Part shown: positions 25,910 to 33,917 of the stretch, in pieces
How the letters are laid out: each line of letters starts with the position of its first letter
Position numbering within the stretch: position 1 is the stretch's first letter
Assembly: GCA_035518375.1 (NCBI GenBank)
Contig: DATIXQ010000117.1
Coordinates: forward strand, 62,001 to 126,000
DNA: 64,000 bases
Source of the DNA: DATJLY01 sp035518375
GTDB lineage: Bacteria; Pseudomonadota; Alphaproteobacteria; ATCC43930; CGMCC-115725
Direction of reading: 5' to 3'
The notes under the pieces: generated by a model
Seen by the model: only the letters and a program-made list of their open reading frames with translations
What the model was told of the DNA's origin: nothing
The model's database searches: none
Position numbers and translations under genes: made by a program

Positions 25910-27075
25910 CAAACCGACGGCGCCTGCAGGCGGCCGATGAGGCGGCGCATGAAAGCCTCGCACTGGCTCACCTGCTCGAGCGCGATCCATTCGTTCGGCC
26001 GGTGCGCCTGCTCGATCGAGCCGGGCCCGCAGATGACGGTCGGGATGCCAGCCTGCTGGTAGAGCCCGCCCTCGGTGCCGAAGCTCACCTTGCCGAGCGC
26101 GTTGGCGCCGGTCAGCGCGCGCGCCAGGGCCACGACTTCGCTGTCGGCGGGCGTTGCGAGCGCGGGGATGGCATTGTGCTCCTCGAACGCGATGCCGGCC
26201 TCGGAGTTCACCGCCCGCATCTCCGGCAAAAGCGCGGTCGCGTGCCGGCGCAGTTCCTCCGTCACCGCGTCGGCGTCGTCGCCGGGCAGATGGCGGATCT
26301 CGAAATCGAAGCGGCACTCGCGCGGCACGATATTGAGCGCCGTCCCGCCGGCGATGGTGCCGGTATGGACGGTGGTGTAAGGCGGGCTGAAGCCGTCGTC
26401 GAAGGGGCCCATCTCGCGCTTCCGGCGCGCGATCGCGCGGATGCGCACCGCCATCTCGGCCGCGATCTCGATGGCGTTGACTCCGAGATGGGCGAGTGCG
26501 GAGTGGCTCTCGTGCCCGGCGACGCGGCACCTCAGGCTGCGCTTGCCCTTGTGCGCCACGACCGGCTGCATCAGCGTCGGCTCGCCGATGATGCAGAGCT
26601 TGGGCTTGACCGGCAGGTGTCCGAGGCGCGCGATGAGGCCCCGCACGCCGATGCAGCCCACTTCTTCGTCGTAGGTGAGCGCCAGGTGGACCGGCATGGG
26701 CGCCTTCGCGGCCACGAACTCCGGCACCATCGCCAGCATGATGGCGATGAAGCTCTTCATGTCGGAGGTGCCGCGGCCATAGAGCCGGCCATCGCGCGCC
26801 GCGACGGCGAAGGGCTCGCTTGTCCAGTTCTGGCCGTCGACCGGGACGACGTCGCTATGGCCTGAGAGCAGGATGCCGGGCCGGTCGCCGGGCCCGACCG
26901 TGGCGTAGAGGTTCGCCTTCCTACGCTCCGCGTCGTAGACGAGATCGCTCGCGATGCCGAAATCGTCGAGATACGAGCGTACGAACTCGATCAGCGCGAG
27001 ATTCGATTCGCGGCTCGTCGTGTCGAAGGCGACGAGCTTGCCGATCATCTCGATACTGGAGATCGCTCGTGCCAA
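25909..27075 (-). CDS. argE: Acetylornithine deacetylase (M20 family)
   Basis: A 388-residue metallo-deacylase that releases acetate from N-acetylornithine. M20 signatures: LLSGHSDVVPVDGQ with a metal-binding His/Asp, YGRGTSDMKSFIAIMLAM with bridging Asp, and YDEEVGCIGVRGL with the catalytic Glu pair. The N-terminal LVAFDTTSRESNL is the ArgE hallmark. The start is uncertain: TTG 27075 gives an N-terminus of family length, ATG 27048 is the first ATG. It follows nadK by 9 bp in a minus-strand run moaA-nadK-argE-aspartoacylase. Confidence 0.88.
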   Translation of the reverse strand: MARAISSIEMIGKLVAFDTTSRESNLALIEFVRSYLDDFGIASDLVYDAERRKANLYATVGPGDRPGILLSGHSDVVPVDGQNWTSEPFAVAARDGRLYGRGTSDMKSFIAIMLAMVPEFVAAKAPMPVHLALTYDEEVGCIGVRGLIARLGHLPVKPKLCIIGEPTLMQPVVAHKGKRSLRCRVAGHESHSALAHLGVNAIEIAAEMAVRIRAIARRKREMGPFDDGFSPPYTTVHTGTIAGGTALNIVPRECRFDFEIRHLPGDDADAVTEELRRHATALLPEMRAVNSEAGIAFEEHNAIPALATPADSEVVALARALTGANALGKVSFGTEGGLYQQAGIPTVICGPGSIEQAHRPNEWIALEQVSQCEAFMRRLIGRLQAPSV

Positions 27076-27084
27076 TGACCCCTC

Positions 27085-27888
27085 TCAGGTCAGAAACTGC
27101 TCCTTGAACACGCGCTCCTCGAGATTGTGCTCGGGATCGAAGAGCAGCGTGATACCGACGTCGCGCGTCTCGCGCACGCTCACCCAGAGGACGTCGCGCA
27201 CCTCGGTATAGTCGGCGACGGCGGAGACGGGGCGCTTGTCGGCCTCGAGGACGTGAAACTCGATCTTGGCGCCATGCGGCAGGAGCGCGCCGCGCCAACG
27301 CCGCGGGCGGAACGCGCTGATCGGCGTCAGCGCCAGAAGATTGGCGCCCAGCGGCAGGATCGGCCCGTGCACCGAGAGATTGTAGGCGGTCGAGCCGACC
27401 GGCGTCGCGACCAACGCGCCATCGGCCAGGAGCTCGTCGAGCCGCACGATATCGTCGACCGTGATGCGCAGCTTCGCTGCCTGGCGACGCTGGCGCAGCA
27501 ATGACACCTCGTTGATGGCGAGCGCGCGGTGCTCGACGCCGGCACGGTCGCGCGCCACCATGGCGAGCGGGTGGATGCGCACCGGCTTTGCGGCGGCGAT
27601 GCGCTCCGGCAGCGCGTCGGGGGCGTAGCTGTTCATGAGGAAGCCGACGCTGCCGCGATGCATGCCATAAAATGGCACGCCGCGGTCGCGGTAGCGGTGC
27701 AGCGTCTCGAGCATGAAGCCGTCGCCGCCCAACGGCACGATGACGGAAGCCGATTCTGGTGCCGCATTGCCATAGAGCGCGGTGAGCTCCGTCTGCGCCT
27801 GTTGCGCCTGCGGCGCGTCGCTCGCGAGAAAGGCGAAGTCGGCGGAATGCGCCGCGCGGTGCGGCGCTGTTTCGGTCTCGGTGCTCAC
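27085..27888 (-). CDS. nadK: NAD kinase
   Basis: A 267-residue ATP-NAD kinase that makes NADP. The diagnostic GGDG motif lies in VIVPLGGDGFMLETL, followed by YGMHRGSVGFLMN, the NE motif INEVSLLR, and VATPVGSTAYNLSVHGPILP. The start is GTG at 27888, which overlaps the moaA stop as GTGA (27885-27888). The longer upstream frame is inside moaA and has no NadK features. Close in size to alphaproteobacterial NadK. Confidence 0.93.
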   Translation of the reverse strand: MSTETETAPHRAAHSADFAFLASDAPQAQQAQTELTALYGNAAPESASVIVPLGGDGFMLETLHRYRDRGVPFYGMHRGSVGFLMNSYAPDALPERIAAAKPVRIHPLAMVARDRAGVEHRALAINEVSLLRQRRQAAKLRITVDDIVRLDELLADGALVATPVGSTAYNLSVHGPILPLGANLLALTPISAFRPRRWRGALLPHGAKIEFHVLEADKRPVSAVADYTEVRDVLWVSVRETRDVGITLLFDPEHNLEERVFKEQFLT

Positions 27889-28877
27889 CCGCCGGTCACG
27901 CTCATGTGCCGGCCCACCGACGGGCGGCGCTGACGGCGGTCGATGACGAAATCGTGGCCCTTGGGCTTCCGTGCGATCGCCTCGTGGATCGCCGCCTCGA
28001 GCGGCCCATCGTCGGCGGCGGCGCGCAGCGGCGTGCGCAAATCGGCCGCATCCTCCTGACCGAGGCACATGAAGAGAGTGCCGGTGCAGGTGAGACGCAC
28101 GCGGTTGCAGCTCTCGCAGAAATTATGCGTGAGCGGTGTGATGAAGCCGAGCTTGCGCCCGGTCTCGCGCACGGTGAAATAGCGCGCGGGTCCGCCGGTG
28201 CGGTAATCGGTCTCCTCGAGCGTCCAGCGCCGGTTGAGCTGCGCGCGCACGAGCGACAGGGGCAGATATTGTTCGAGCCGCGCGCCGGCGCCGACCTCGC
28301 CCATCGGCATCACTTCGATGAAGACGAGGTCCAGCCCTTCCTCGCCGGTCCAGGCGACGAGCCGATCGAACTCGTCCTCGTTGACGCCCTTCAAGGCGAC
28401 GGTGTTGATCTTGATGGCGAGGCCCGCGCGCTGCGCCGCTCCGATCCCCGCCAGCACCTGGTCGAGCCGGCCCCAACGCGTGATGGCGGCGAATTTCTGC
28501 GCATTGAGCGTGTCGAGCGACACGTTGACGCGGCGCACGCCGGCCTCGCGCAGCTCTTCCGCGTAGCGCGCGAGCTGGCTGCCGTTCGTCGTCACCGTCA
28601 GTTCATCGAGCGCGCCGGTACCGAGATGGCGCCCGAGCGAGCGGAAGAGCGTCATGATGCCGCGCCGCACGAGCGGCTCGCCGCCGGTCAATCGCAGCTT
28701 GCGCACGCCCAATCGCACGAATGCGCCGCACGCGCGGTCGAGTTCCTCGAGCGTCAGCACGTCGGCCTTGGGCAGGAACGTCATGTCCTCGGCCATGCAA
28801 TAGACGCAGCGGAAATCGCAGCGGTCGGTGACCGATACGCGGAGATAGGTGATGTGGCGGCCGAACGGGTCGAGCAT
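27885..28877 (-). CDS. moaA: GTP 3',8-cyclase, molybdenum cofactor synthesis
   Basis: A 330-residue radical-SAM enzyme performing the first step of molybdopterin synthesis from GTP. The SAM cluster is CDFRCVYC (C-x3-C-x2-C). The second 4Fe-4S site is CESCNRVRLTCTGTLFMC (C-x2-C-x13-C). The protein ends in the double glycine MSVTGG expected of MoaA. ATG 28877 gives the family-typical N-terminus MLDPFGRHITYLRVSVTDRC. It heads a four-gene minus-strand run. fdhD and mobA, also molybdenum-related, lie 3-4 kb away on the other strand. Confidence 0.96.
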   Translation of the reverse strand: MLDPFGRHITYLRVSVTDRCDFRCVYCMAEDMTFLPKADVLTLEELDRACGAFVRLGVRKLRLTGGEPLVRRGIMTLFRSLGRHLGTGALDELTVTTNGSQLARYAEELREAGVRRVNVSLDTLNAQKFAAITRWGRLDQVLAGIGAAQRAGLAIKINTVALKGVNEDEFDRLVAWTGEEGLDLVFIEVMPMGEVGAGARLEQYLPLSLVRAQLNRRWTLEETDYRTGGPARYFTVRETGRKLGFITPLTHNFCESCNRVRLTCTGTLFMCLGQEDAADLRTPLRAAADDGPLEAAIHEAIARKPKGHDFVIDRRQRRPSVGRHMSVTGG

Positions 28878-28998
28878 CGTCTCACTAACATAGTGCGCCC
28901 GCCGAAAAAGTCTCCCCCTGCTGATCAGGCGCGGCGGGCGCAGCGTATAGAGCGCGGCCGGGAACGCACCGGCGCTTCGGCATCGAGGGGTTTGGCCG

Positions 28999-29184
28999 AT
29001 GAACCAGTTGCAGCTTTGGCGTGCGCGCGCGGCGCACGCCCGTCGCGCGGCCCAGCAAACCAGGAACGAAGGCCAGAAGTCGCTCCTGCTTCTATACGCC
29101 GAGGAGTGCGAGCGCAAAGCGGCGCAGCACCGCGATACGCCCCTCACCACGACCCGCCACGCTCCCCGCCTGTCGCCGGCGTAA
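28999..29184 (+). CDS. Small protein, unknown function (copy 1 of a related pair)
   Basis: A 61-residue predicted helical protein starting MNQLQLWRARAAHARRAA, with the pattern LWRxRAA followed by a charged helix and EECERKAAQ. GAGGGG stands 9 bases before the ATG. A second small ORF 400 bp downstream (29399-29557) shares the LWRxRAAxL... layout, which supports both being real. No family name is recognised. It lies in a 1-kb stretch otherwise lacking large genes. Confidence 0.5.
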   Translation: MNQLQLWRARAAHARRAAQQTRNEGQKSLLLLYAEECERKAAQHRDTPLTTTRHAPRLSPA

Positions 29185-29398
29185 GCCCCTGCCGTTCTCG
29201 CGCCCGCCGACTGCGCTCCGGGCGGAGCTTGACGTTCGTACATATTTTCCGTACATGCGCTGGCCGAGGTTCGCCGGCCGCTTTCATTGCCACAATCAAA
29301 GATAGCAATATGGAGATAGCTACAACTTTGGAGATTGGCGCCCCAGACTTGGGAGAAGGTCTTTTGCACGATGGTCCGGCGAAGAGGGAGCCGGGGCT

Positions 29399-29557
29399 GT
29401 GCAGACGAGCAAAAAGGACGTTGATTTGTGGCGCACACGCGCTGCCGAACTTCAGGAGGAAGCGAGGGGTTCGCGGGACGCGAAAACCCGCACGGCACTG
29501 CGCGAGATCGAGGCGTTTTATCGATGGCTCGTCGATCGGGCACAGAGCGGCCCTTAG
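29399..29557 (+). CDS. Small protein, unknown function (copy 2 of a related pair)
   Basis: A 52-residue frame with GTG start and TAG stop. The translation begins VQTSKKDVDLWRTRAAEL and continues with a Glu/Arg-rich helix (REIEAFYRWLVDRAQ). GAGGGAG lies about 11-17 bases upstream of the GTG. It resembles the 28999 ORF in the LWRxRAA core and in the later glutamate-rich helix. Below the usual length cut-off, so confidence rests on the resemblance and the ribosome site. Confidence 0.45.
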   Translation: MQTSKKDVDLWRTRAAELQEEARGSRDAKTRTALREIEAFYRWLVDRAQSGP

Positions 29558-29574
29558 CGCCGGGGCCTTTCCGC

Positions 29575-29826
29575 CGAACGAACCCGATTTTTCTGGCACG
29601 TGAACCCGCTCGACCGAACGAAACCAATCTGCGGCGGGCAGGCGAAACTGCCAAACGAACCCAATTCGCCGCGAGGGTGCGAAACTACCGAACGAACCCA
29701 ATTCTCGCTCGGCGCCAGGGCCGGGCTTCAACTGTCTGGAACGCCTCATCCTGAGCAGAGCGAGCGCCCGCGAGCGCAGTCGAAGGACGCAGCTTATTTT
29801 ACAGAACGAACCCAATTTCGGCCGAG
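29575..29826. repeat. Irregular array of GAACGAACCCAATTT motifs
   Basis: Five degenerate copies, all in the same orientation: 29575-29592, 29615-29630, 29653-29668, 29689-29712 and 29803-29826. The core is GAACGAACCCAATTC/T. The spacing is irregular (about 36-115 bp). The last two copies share a downstream TCGGC-like element. Most of the gap between the small ORF and the MCP gene is filled by this array plus one CTCATCCTGAG repeat; no gene is seen in it. Confidence 0.75.
29744..29791. repeat. CTCATCCTGAG-type repeat (single arm)
   Basis: Reads CCTCATCCTGAGCAGAGCGA and ends AGTCGAAGGACGCA, matching one arm of the inverted element at 17966-18100. It is inserted between the fourth and fifth GAACGAACCC motifs, so it interrupts that array. 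Confidence 0.8.
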
Positions 29827-29895
29827 GGCGAGCGCTGGCGGCGGTGCTCTGACGGATTAAAGCGCGGCAAGAAGATACGTTGTATCAATTTCTTG

Positions 29896-31581
29896 CTATG
29901 CGACCCTCACCTCGCTTAGGAACTCGTCGATCGAGCGCCTGAGGGCTCCGGCCTGGCTCGAGAGCCGAGTGGCCGCCTGCAACACCTCGTTGGCGGCGGC
30001 GTCGGTGCGTGTGGCGGCGTCGCTCACCCCAGCGATGTTGCTCGAGACCTCCGCGGTACCGACCGAGGCCTGCTGTACGTTGCGCGCGATCTCGGAGGTG
30101 GCGGCATTCTGTTCTTCGACCGCGGTCACGATGGCGGCCGCGATCTGGCTCACCTCGTGGATGGTGGTGACGATGTGGCTGATGGCGCCGACAGCGTCAT
30201 CCGTCACCCGGCGCATGCCGGCGACCTGGCCGGTGATCTCCTCGGTCGCCTTGGCGGTCTGGGTCGCCAAGGACTTCACTTCGCTCGCCACCACGGCGAA
30301 GCCCTTGCCGGCCTCGCCCGCGCGCGCCGCCTCGATCGTGGCGTTGAGGGCGAGGAGGTTGGTCTGGCCGGCGATCGAACTGATGAGTTCGACCACTTGG
30401 CCGATCTTTTGCGACGCCTCGGCGAGGCCTTTGACGGTGCGGTTGGTGCGCTCGGCCTCGGCCACGGCGCGGTCGGCGACCTGGGTCGAGAGCGTCACCT
30501 GGCGGCCGATCTCGCCAACGGACGCGGCGAGTTCCTCGGTCGCGCTGGCGACGGTGTTGACGTTGTCCGCGGCAAGGCCCGAGGCGCTCGTGGCCGCGGC
30601 CGACTGGCGGCTCGTCTGCTCCGCCGTCGAGGCCATGCCGGCCGCCGTCTCCTGGAGCTGCGCCGCGGCGCTTGCGACCGTGTCGAGCGCGCCGCTCACT
30701 GCATGGTCGAAGCGCTCCGTCAATCCGGCGAGACGCTCGGCGCGCTCGGCCTTCGCGCGGTGGGTCGCTTCGCGCTCGGCGGCAAGCCGCTCGGCCGCCA
30801 TCGCCGTTTCCTTGAACACGGCAAGGGCTTTCGCCATGGCGCCGATCTCGTCGCCGCCACCAGGCGGTATCTCGACCGAGAGGTCGCCCGCGGCGAGGGT
30901 TCGCATCGTCGCCGTGAGGTCGATGATCGGCCGCGCGATTTTGTGGCCCACGACCAGCGCCACCGCGAGCGAGGCGCACGTCGCCGCGAGCGTCAGCCAG
31001 ATGAAGACCTCGCGCGCCGCGTTGTTCTCGGCATGAAGGGACGCGAACACGCCGGCCTTGCGGCTCTCGAGCGCCGCGCTCAACTGCTCCGACTGCGCCT
31101 CGTAGTTGGTGTAGACCGCCTGGACCCCGCTGATGAAGGTCATCGCGTCGGACGGGTCGGCGGCGGTATCGAGCACTTGGCGCACCGCCGTGTCGTAGTC
31201 CTTGAGGGTGCCTGCCAGCGCGTGAACGAGCGGCGCGTCCTCTGTGTCGTCATCGGCCGATATCGACGCGAAAAGCGCGGGGAGGTGGCTCAGCTTGCTG
31301 CTGAACTCAGCACGGACCGCGGCGGCGTTGGCGTCGTCGCTGCGCGCTTCGAGCGCGGTGAGGCGGTAGAGCCCGGTTTCGAGATTGGCCACCGCCCGAT
31401 CAAGCGCCGCGAGGTGGCTCGAACGCTCGAAGGCGAGGCCCGACAATTGCGCAAGGCGTCCGTCGCTCGTCGCCAGAAGCCCGAGCGCATAAAGCGCAAG
31501 CCCCAGCAGCGCCGCGACGGGTATGGCGGGCGCGACGCACATCTTGGCGCGGAGCGAAAGGTTGCTGAGACGCATCGCCAT
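29896..31581 (-). CDS. Methyl-accepting chemotaxis protein
   Basis: A 561-residue transmembrane receptor. TM1 is about residues 14-36, a periplasmic helical sensor of about 155 residues follows, TM2 is about 192-212, then HAMP (about 213-265) with the typical PGGGDEIGAMAKALAVF. The signalling tip is QTNLLALNATIEAARAGE followed by GKGFAVVASEVKSLA. No C-terminal CheR-tethering pentapeptide is seen. Ligand unknown. Divergent from fdhD; the chemotaxis operon that would serve it begins 2.3 kb away at 33918. Confidence 0.93.
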   Translation of the reverse strand: MAMRLSNLSLRAKMCVAPAIPVAALLGLALYALGLLATSDGRLAQLSGLAFERSSHLAALDRAVANLETGLYRLTALEARSDDANAAAVRAEFSSKLSHLPALFASISADDDTEDAPLVHALAGTLKDYDTAVRQVLDTAADPSDAMTFISGVQAVYTNYEAQSEQLSAALESRKAGVFASLHAENNAAREVFIWLTLAATCASLAVALVVGHKIARPIIDLTATMRTLAAGDLSVEIPPGGGDEIGAMAKALAVFKETAMAAERLAAEREATHRAKAERAERLAGLTERFDHAVSGALDTVASAAAQLQETAAGMASTAEQTSRQSAAATSASGLAADNVNTVASATEELAASVGEIGRQVTLSTQVADRAVAEAERTNRTVKGLAEASQKIGQVVELISSIAGQTNLLALNATIEAARAGEAGKGFAVVASEVKSLATQTAKATEEITGQVAGMRRVTDDAVGAISHIVTTIHEVSQIAAAIVTAVEEQNAATSEIARNVQQASVGTAEVSSNIAGVSDAATRTDAAANEVLQAATRLSSQAGALRRSIDEFLSEVRVA

Positions 31582-31668
31582 TCGCGAAAAGAGGGCAGGG
31601 CTCGAGCGGCCAAGCTACGAAGGTTGAGTAAAATTCGTCTTAAAATCACATCTCCGTGAGGGGAGCGC

Positions 31669-32586
31669 GTGCTTGCTAACCCCCAAGGGGGGCACCAATA
31701 TCGCGCCATGAGGGAATTCGCCGTCCGCCCCGACCCGGACGATCCGCGCCTCACTCGCACCGTCGCGGGGCTCGATCACGAGGGTCGTGCGGTCAGCACG
31801 GCCGTCGTCGTCGAGCGCCCGCTCACGCTCTTCCTCAACGGCCAGGAGATCGTGACCATGATGACGGTCGGCGATCATCCCGACTATCTGGCCGTGGGCT
31901 ATCTCCTCAATCAGAACATGCTGCGCGCCGACGATCGCATCGTCGGCATCGACTATGACGACGATCTCGCCACCGTCGTGGTGCGCACCGGGCGGCGCAC
32001 CGATTTCGAGAAGAAGCTGCGCAAGAAGACGCTGACCTCGGGCTGCGCCCAGGGCACCGTGTTCGGCGATCTCATGGAAAAATTCGACGAGATCGCGCTG
32101 CCGAAGGACGCGGTGCTCAGGACGTCGTGGCTCTATGCGCTCTCGAAGAAGATCAACACGAGCCCGAGCCTCTATCTCGCGGCGGGTGCCATTCACGGCT
32201 GCGTCCTGTGCGAGGAGGATCGGCCGCTCGTCTACATGGAAGACGTCGGCCGACACAACGCCATCGACAAGATCGCGGGCTACATGCATCTCAACAAGAT
32301 CGGGCCCGAAGGTAAGATTTTCTACACCACCGGCCGCCTCACCTCCGAGATGGTGATCAAGTGCGTGCAGATGCGCATCCCGATCCTGATCTCGCGCTCG
32401 GGCTTCACCGCGTGGGGGGTGGAGCTCGCGAAGAAGGCGGGGCTTACACTCGTCGGTCGCGCCAAGGGCCGGCGCTTCATCGCGCTCGCCGGCGAGGAGC
32501 GCATCGTTTTCGATGACGCGCGTGAGGCCGAGGAGGAAAGCGCGCGGGTCCAGCGCAAAGCGAGCCTCGCCGAGGACGAGGCGTGA
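31669..32586 (+). CDS. fdhD: Formate dehydrogenase accessory sulfurtransferase
   Basis: A 305-residue FdhD-family protein, which passes sulfur to the molybdenum cofactor of formate dehydrogenases. Family blocks: RPLTLFLNGQEIVTMM, HPDYLAVGYLLNQNML, LYMEDVGRHNAIDKI-like VYMEDVGRHNAIDKIAGY, and YTTGRLTSEMVIK. The cysteine loop reads SGCAQG, so only one of the two cysteines of the usual CxxC is present. Start GTG 31669 (GAGGGGA just upstream) or ATG 31708; both are plausible. The end overlaps mobA as GTGA. No formate dehydrogenase lies in the window. Confidence 0.87.
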   Translation: MLANPQGGHQYRAMREFAVRPDPDDPRLTRTVAGLDHEGRAVSTAVVVERPLTLFLNGQEIVTMMTVGDHPDYLAVGYLLNQNMLRADDRIVGIDYDDDLATVVVRTGRRTDFEKKLRKKTLTSGCAQGTVFGDLMEKFDEIALPKDAVLRTSWLYALSKKINTSPSLYLAAGAIHGCVLCEEDRPLVYMEDVGRHNAIDKIAGYMHLNKIGPEGKIFYTTGRLTSEMVIKCVQMRIPILISRSGFTAWGVELAKKAGLTLVGRAKGRRFIALAGEERIVFDDAREAEEESARVQRKASLAEDEA

Positions 32587-33194
32587 GGATCGCCGGCGTC
32601 GTGCTCGCGGGCGGTCTCGCGCGCCGCATGGGCGGCGGCGACAAGGGCCTGCGCCTCGTCGCGGGACGGCCCATCCTCGACTGGGTGATCGAGCGCGCGC
32701 GGCCGCAGGTCGAAGCACTCTGCCTCAACGCCAACGGCGATCCCGCGCGGCTCGCGCGTTTCGCCCTGCCCATTGCGCCGGACGGCGTGCCGGGCTTTGC
32801 CGGACCTCTCGCGGGCGTGCTCGCCGGGCTCGACTGGGCCGCGGGAAACGTCACCGATGCCACCCATGTCGCGAGCTTCGCGACGGACGCCCCGTTCCTG
32901 CCGCGGGATCTGGTCGCGCGGCTTGCGGCGGCGCTCGAAGAAGGAGGCGAGCTCGCTTGTGCCGTCTCGGGCGGGCGCGACCATCCGGTCTTCGGCCTTT
33001 GGCCCGTGGCACTCCGCCACGCGCTGCGCCGCGCCATGGTCGAGGAGGGCGTGCGCAAAGTCGATCTCTGGACCGGGCGCTACCGCCTCCACCGTGTCGA
33101 GTTTTCGTGCGAGCCGGTCGACCCATTCTTCAATGCCAACGCACCCGAAGATCTTGCCGCAGCGGAACTGCTCGCCGTGCCGGGGAGGAATTAG
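32583..33194 (+). CDS. mobA: Molybdenum cofactor guanylyltransferase
   Basis: A 203-residue nucleotidyltransferase that attaches GMP to molybdopterin to form the bis-MGD cofactor. The N-terminal VVLAGGLARRMGGGDKGL is the GTP-binding signature. DAPFLPRDLV holds the metal-binding Asp. The C-terminal PFFNANAPEDLA is the usual MobA ending. GTG start, overlapping fdhD by 4 bp. This fits bis-MGD supply to a formate dehydrogenase encoded elsewhere. chpT starts 2 bp after the stop. Confidence 0.92.
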   Translation: MRIAGVVLAGGLARRMGGGDKGLRLVAGRPILDWVIERARPQVEALCLNANGDPARLARFALPIAPDGVPGFAGPLAGVLAGLDWAAGNVTDATHVASFATDAPFLPRDLVARLAAALEEGGELACAVSGGRDHPVFGLWPVALRHALRRAMVEEGVRKVDLWTGRYRLHRVEFSCEPVDPFFNANAPEDLAAAELLAVPGRN

Positions 33195-33196
33195 AA

Positions 33197-33841
33197 ATGG
33201 GCGTTGTGGTCGATTTTCGGGTACTCGAATTGCTGTGCGGCCGGCTCTGCCACGACCTCATCAGCCCGGTTGGCGCCGTTAACAACGGCATCGAGCTTTT
33301 GGACGAGGACGATCCCGAGTTCGTCAAGGAGGCGATGGCCCTGATCGGCCAGAGCGCCAAAAAGGCGGGCCAGCGCCTGCAGTTCTACCGCTTTGCTTAT
33401 GGCACCGCCGGAACCGGCGCTTCGGGCGCCGCCACTGTCGACGCGCGCGAATGCGCCATGGCCCTGCTCGAGGGCGGCAAGGTTCGTTGCGAGTGGGACG
33501 CATCGGTGAGCCGGCTGCCGCTGCCGTGGCAGCGGCTTGCCTGCAACCTGGTGCTGGTCGCGGCGGATGCCTTGCCGCGCGGTGGCAAGATTGCCGTGAC
33601 CGCGGCGGCCGGGGCGCCGCCAAGCCTCGAGATCGTAGCCGAAGGCGACAGCGTCAATCTTTCCGACGAGCAGCGCGCGGCGCTCGCGGCCACGCCGTCG
33701 GTCACGGCCGACACGCTGAGCGCGCGCAATGTTCACGCTTTCTATACCAATCGCCTCGCGGAGCAGATCGGCGCCGTGCTCGCGGTCGCGGAGTCCGTCC
33801 CAGGACGCGCCGTCCTGACCGCGGCTTCGTCCTCGATTTGA
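33197..33841 (+). CDS. chpT: Histidine phosphotransferase ChpT
   Basis: A 214-residue ChpT-type protein, which in Caulobacter relays phosphate from the kinase CckA to CtrA and CpdR. The phosphorylated histidine is in GRLCHDLISPVGAVNNGIEL near residue 18, with the following FVKEAMALIGQSAKKAGQRL helix. The C-terminal half is a degenerate histidine-kinase-like ATPase fold without clear N/G boxes, as in known ChpT. It starts 2 bp after mobA. ctrA, its expected phospho-target, is 5.3 kb downstream. Confidence 0.9.
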   Translation: MGVVVDFRVLELLCGRLCHDLISPVGAVNNGIELLDEDDPEFVKEAMALIGQSAKKAGQRLQFYRFAYGTAGTGASGAATVDARECAMALLEGGKVRCEWDASVSRLPLPWQRLACNLVLVAADALPRGGKIAVTAAAGAPPSLEIVAEGDSVNLSDEQRAALAATPSVTADTLSARNVHAFYTNRLAEQIGAVLAVAESVPGRAVLTAASSSI

Positions 33842-33849
33842 GCGGTCTT

Positions 33850-33864
33850 TTAAGCGTTTTTTGA
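33850..33864. promoter_or_regulatory. Candidate CtrA box, one mismatch, upstream of cheA
   Basis: TTAA-GCGTTTT-TTGA matches TTAA-N7-TTAA at 7 of 8 fixed bases. It lies 54-68 bp before the cheA start, a distance similar to the perfect boxes of ctrA and fliI. One-mismatch forms do occur by chance. Confidence 0.4.
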
Positions 33865-33883
33865 GGCATTCCCGGAGATGCTG

Positions 33884-33907
33884 AAGGGCGCGGAAAACCG
33901 CCCTTTT
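33884..33907 (+). terminator. Hairpin with T-run between chpT and cheA
   Basis: AAGGGCG / CGCCCTT stem of 7 bp with an 8-base loop, running into TTTT. It sits 12 bp before the cheA start. It may end the fdhD-mobA-chpT transcript or attenuate read-through into cheA. Confidence 0.5.
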
Positions 33908-33917
33908 GCGGGACAGC

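Noticed and set aside
28878..29654. Upstream extension of the moaA frame to 29654
   Set aside because: No MoaA similarity before MLDPFGRH; the extension is antisense to the small ORFs and the repeat array.
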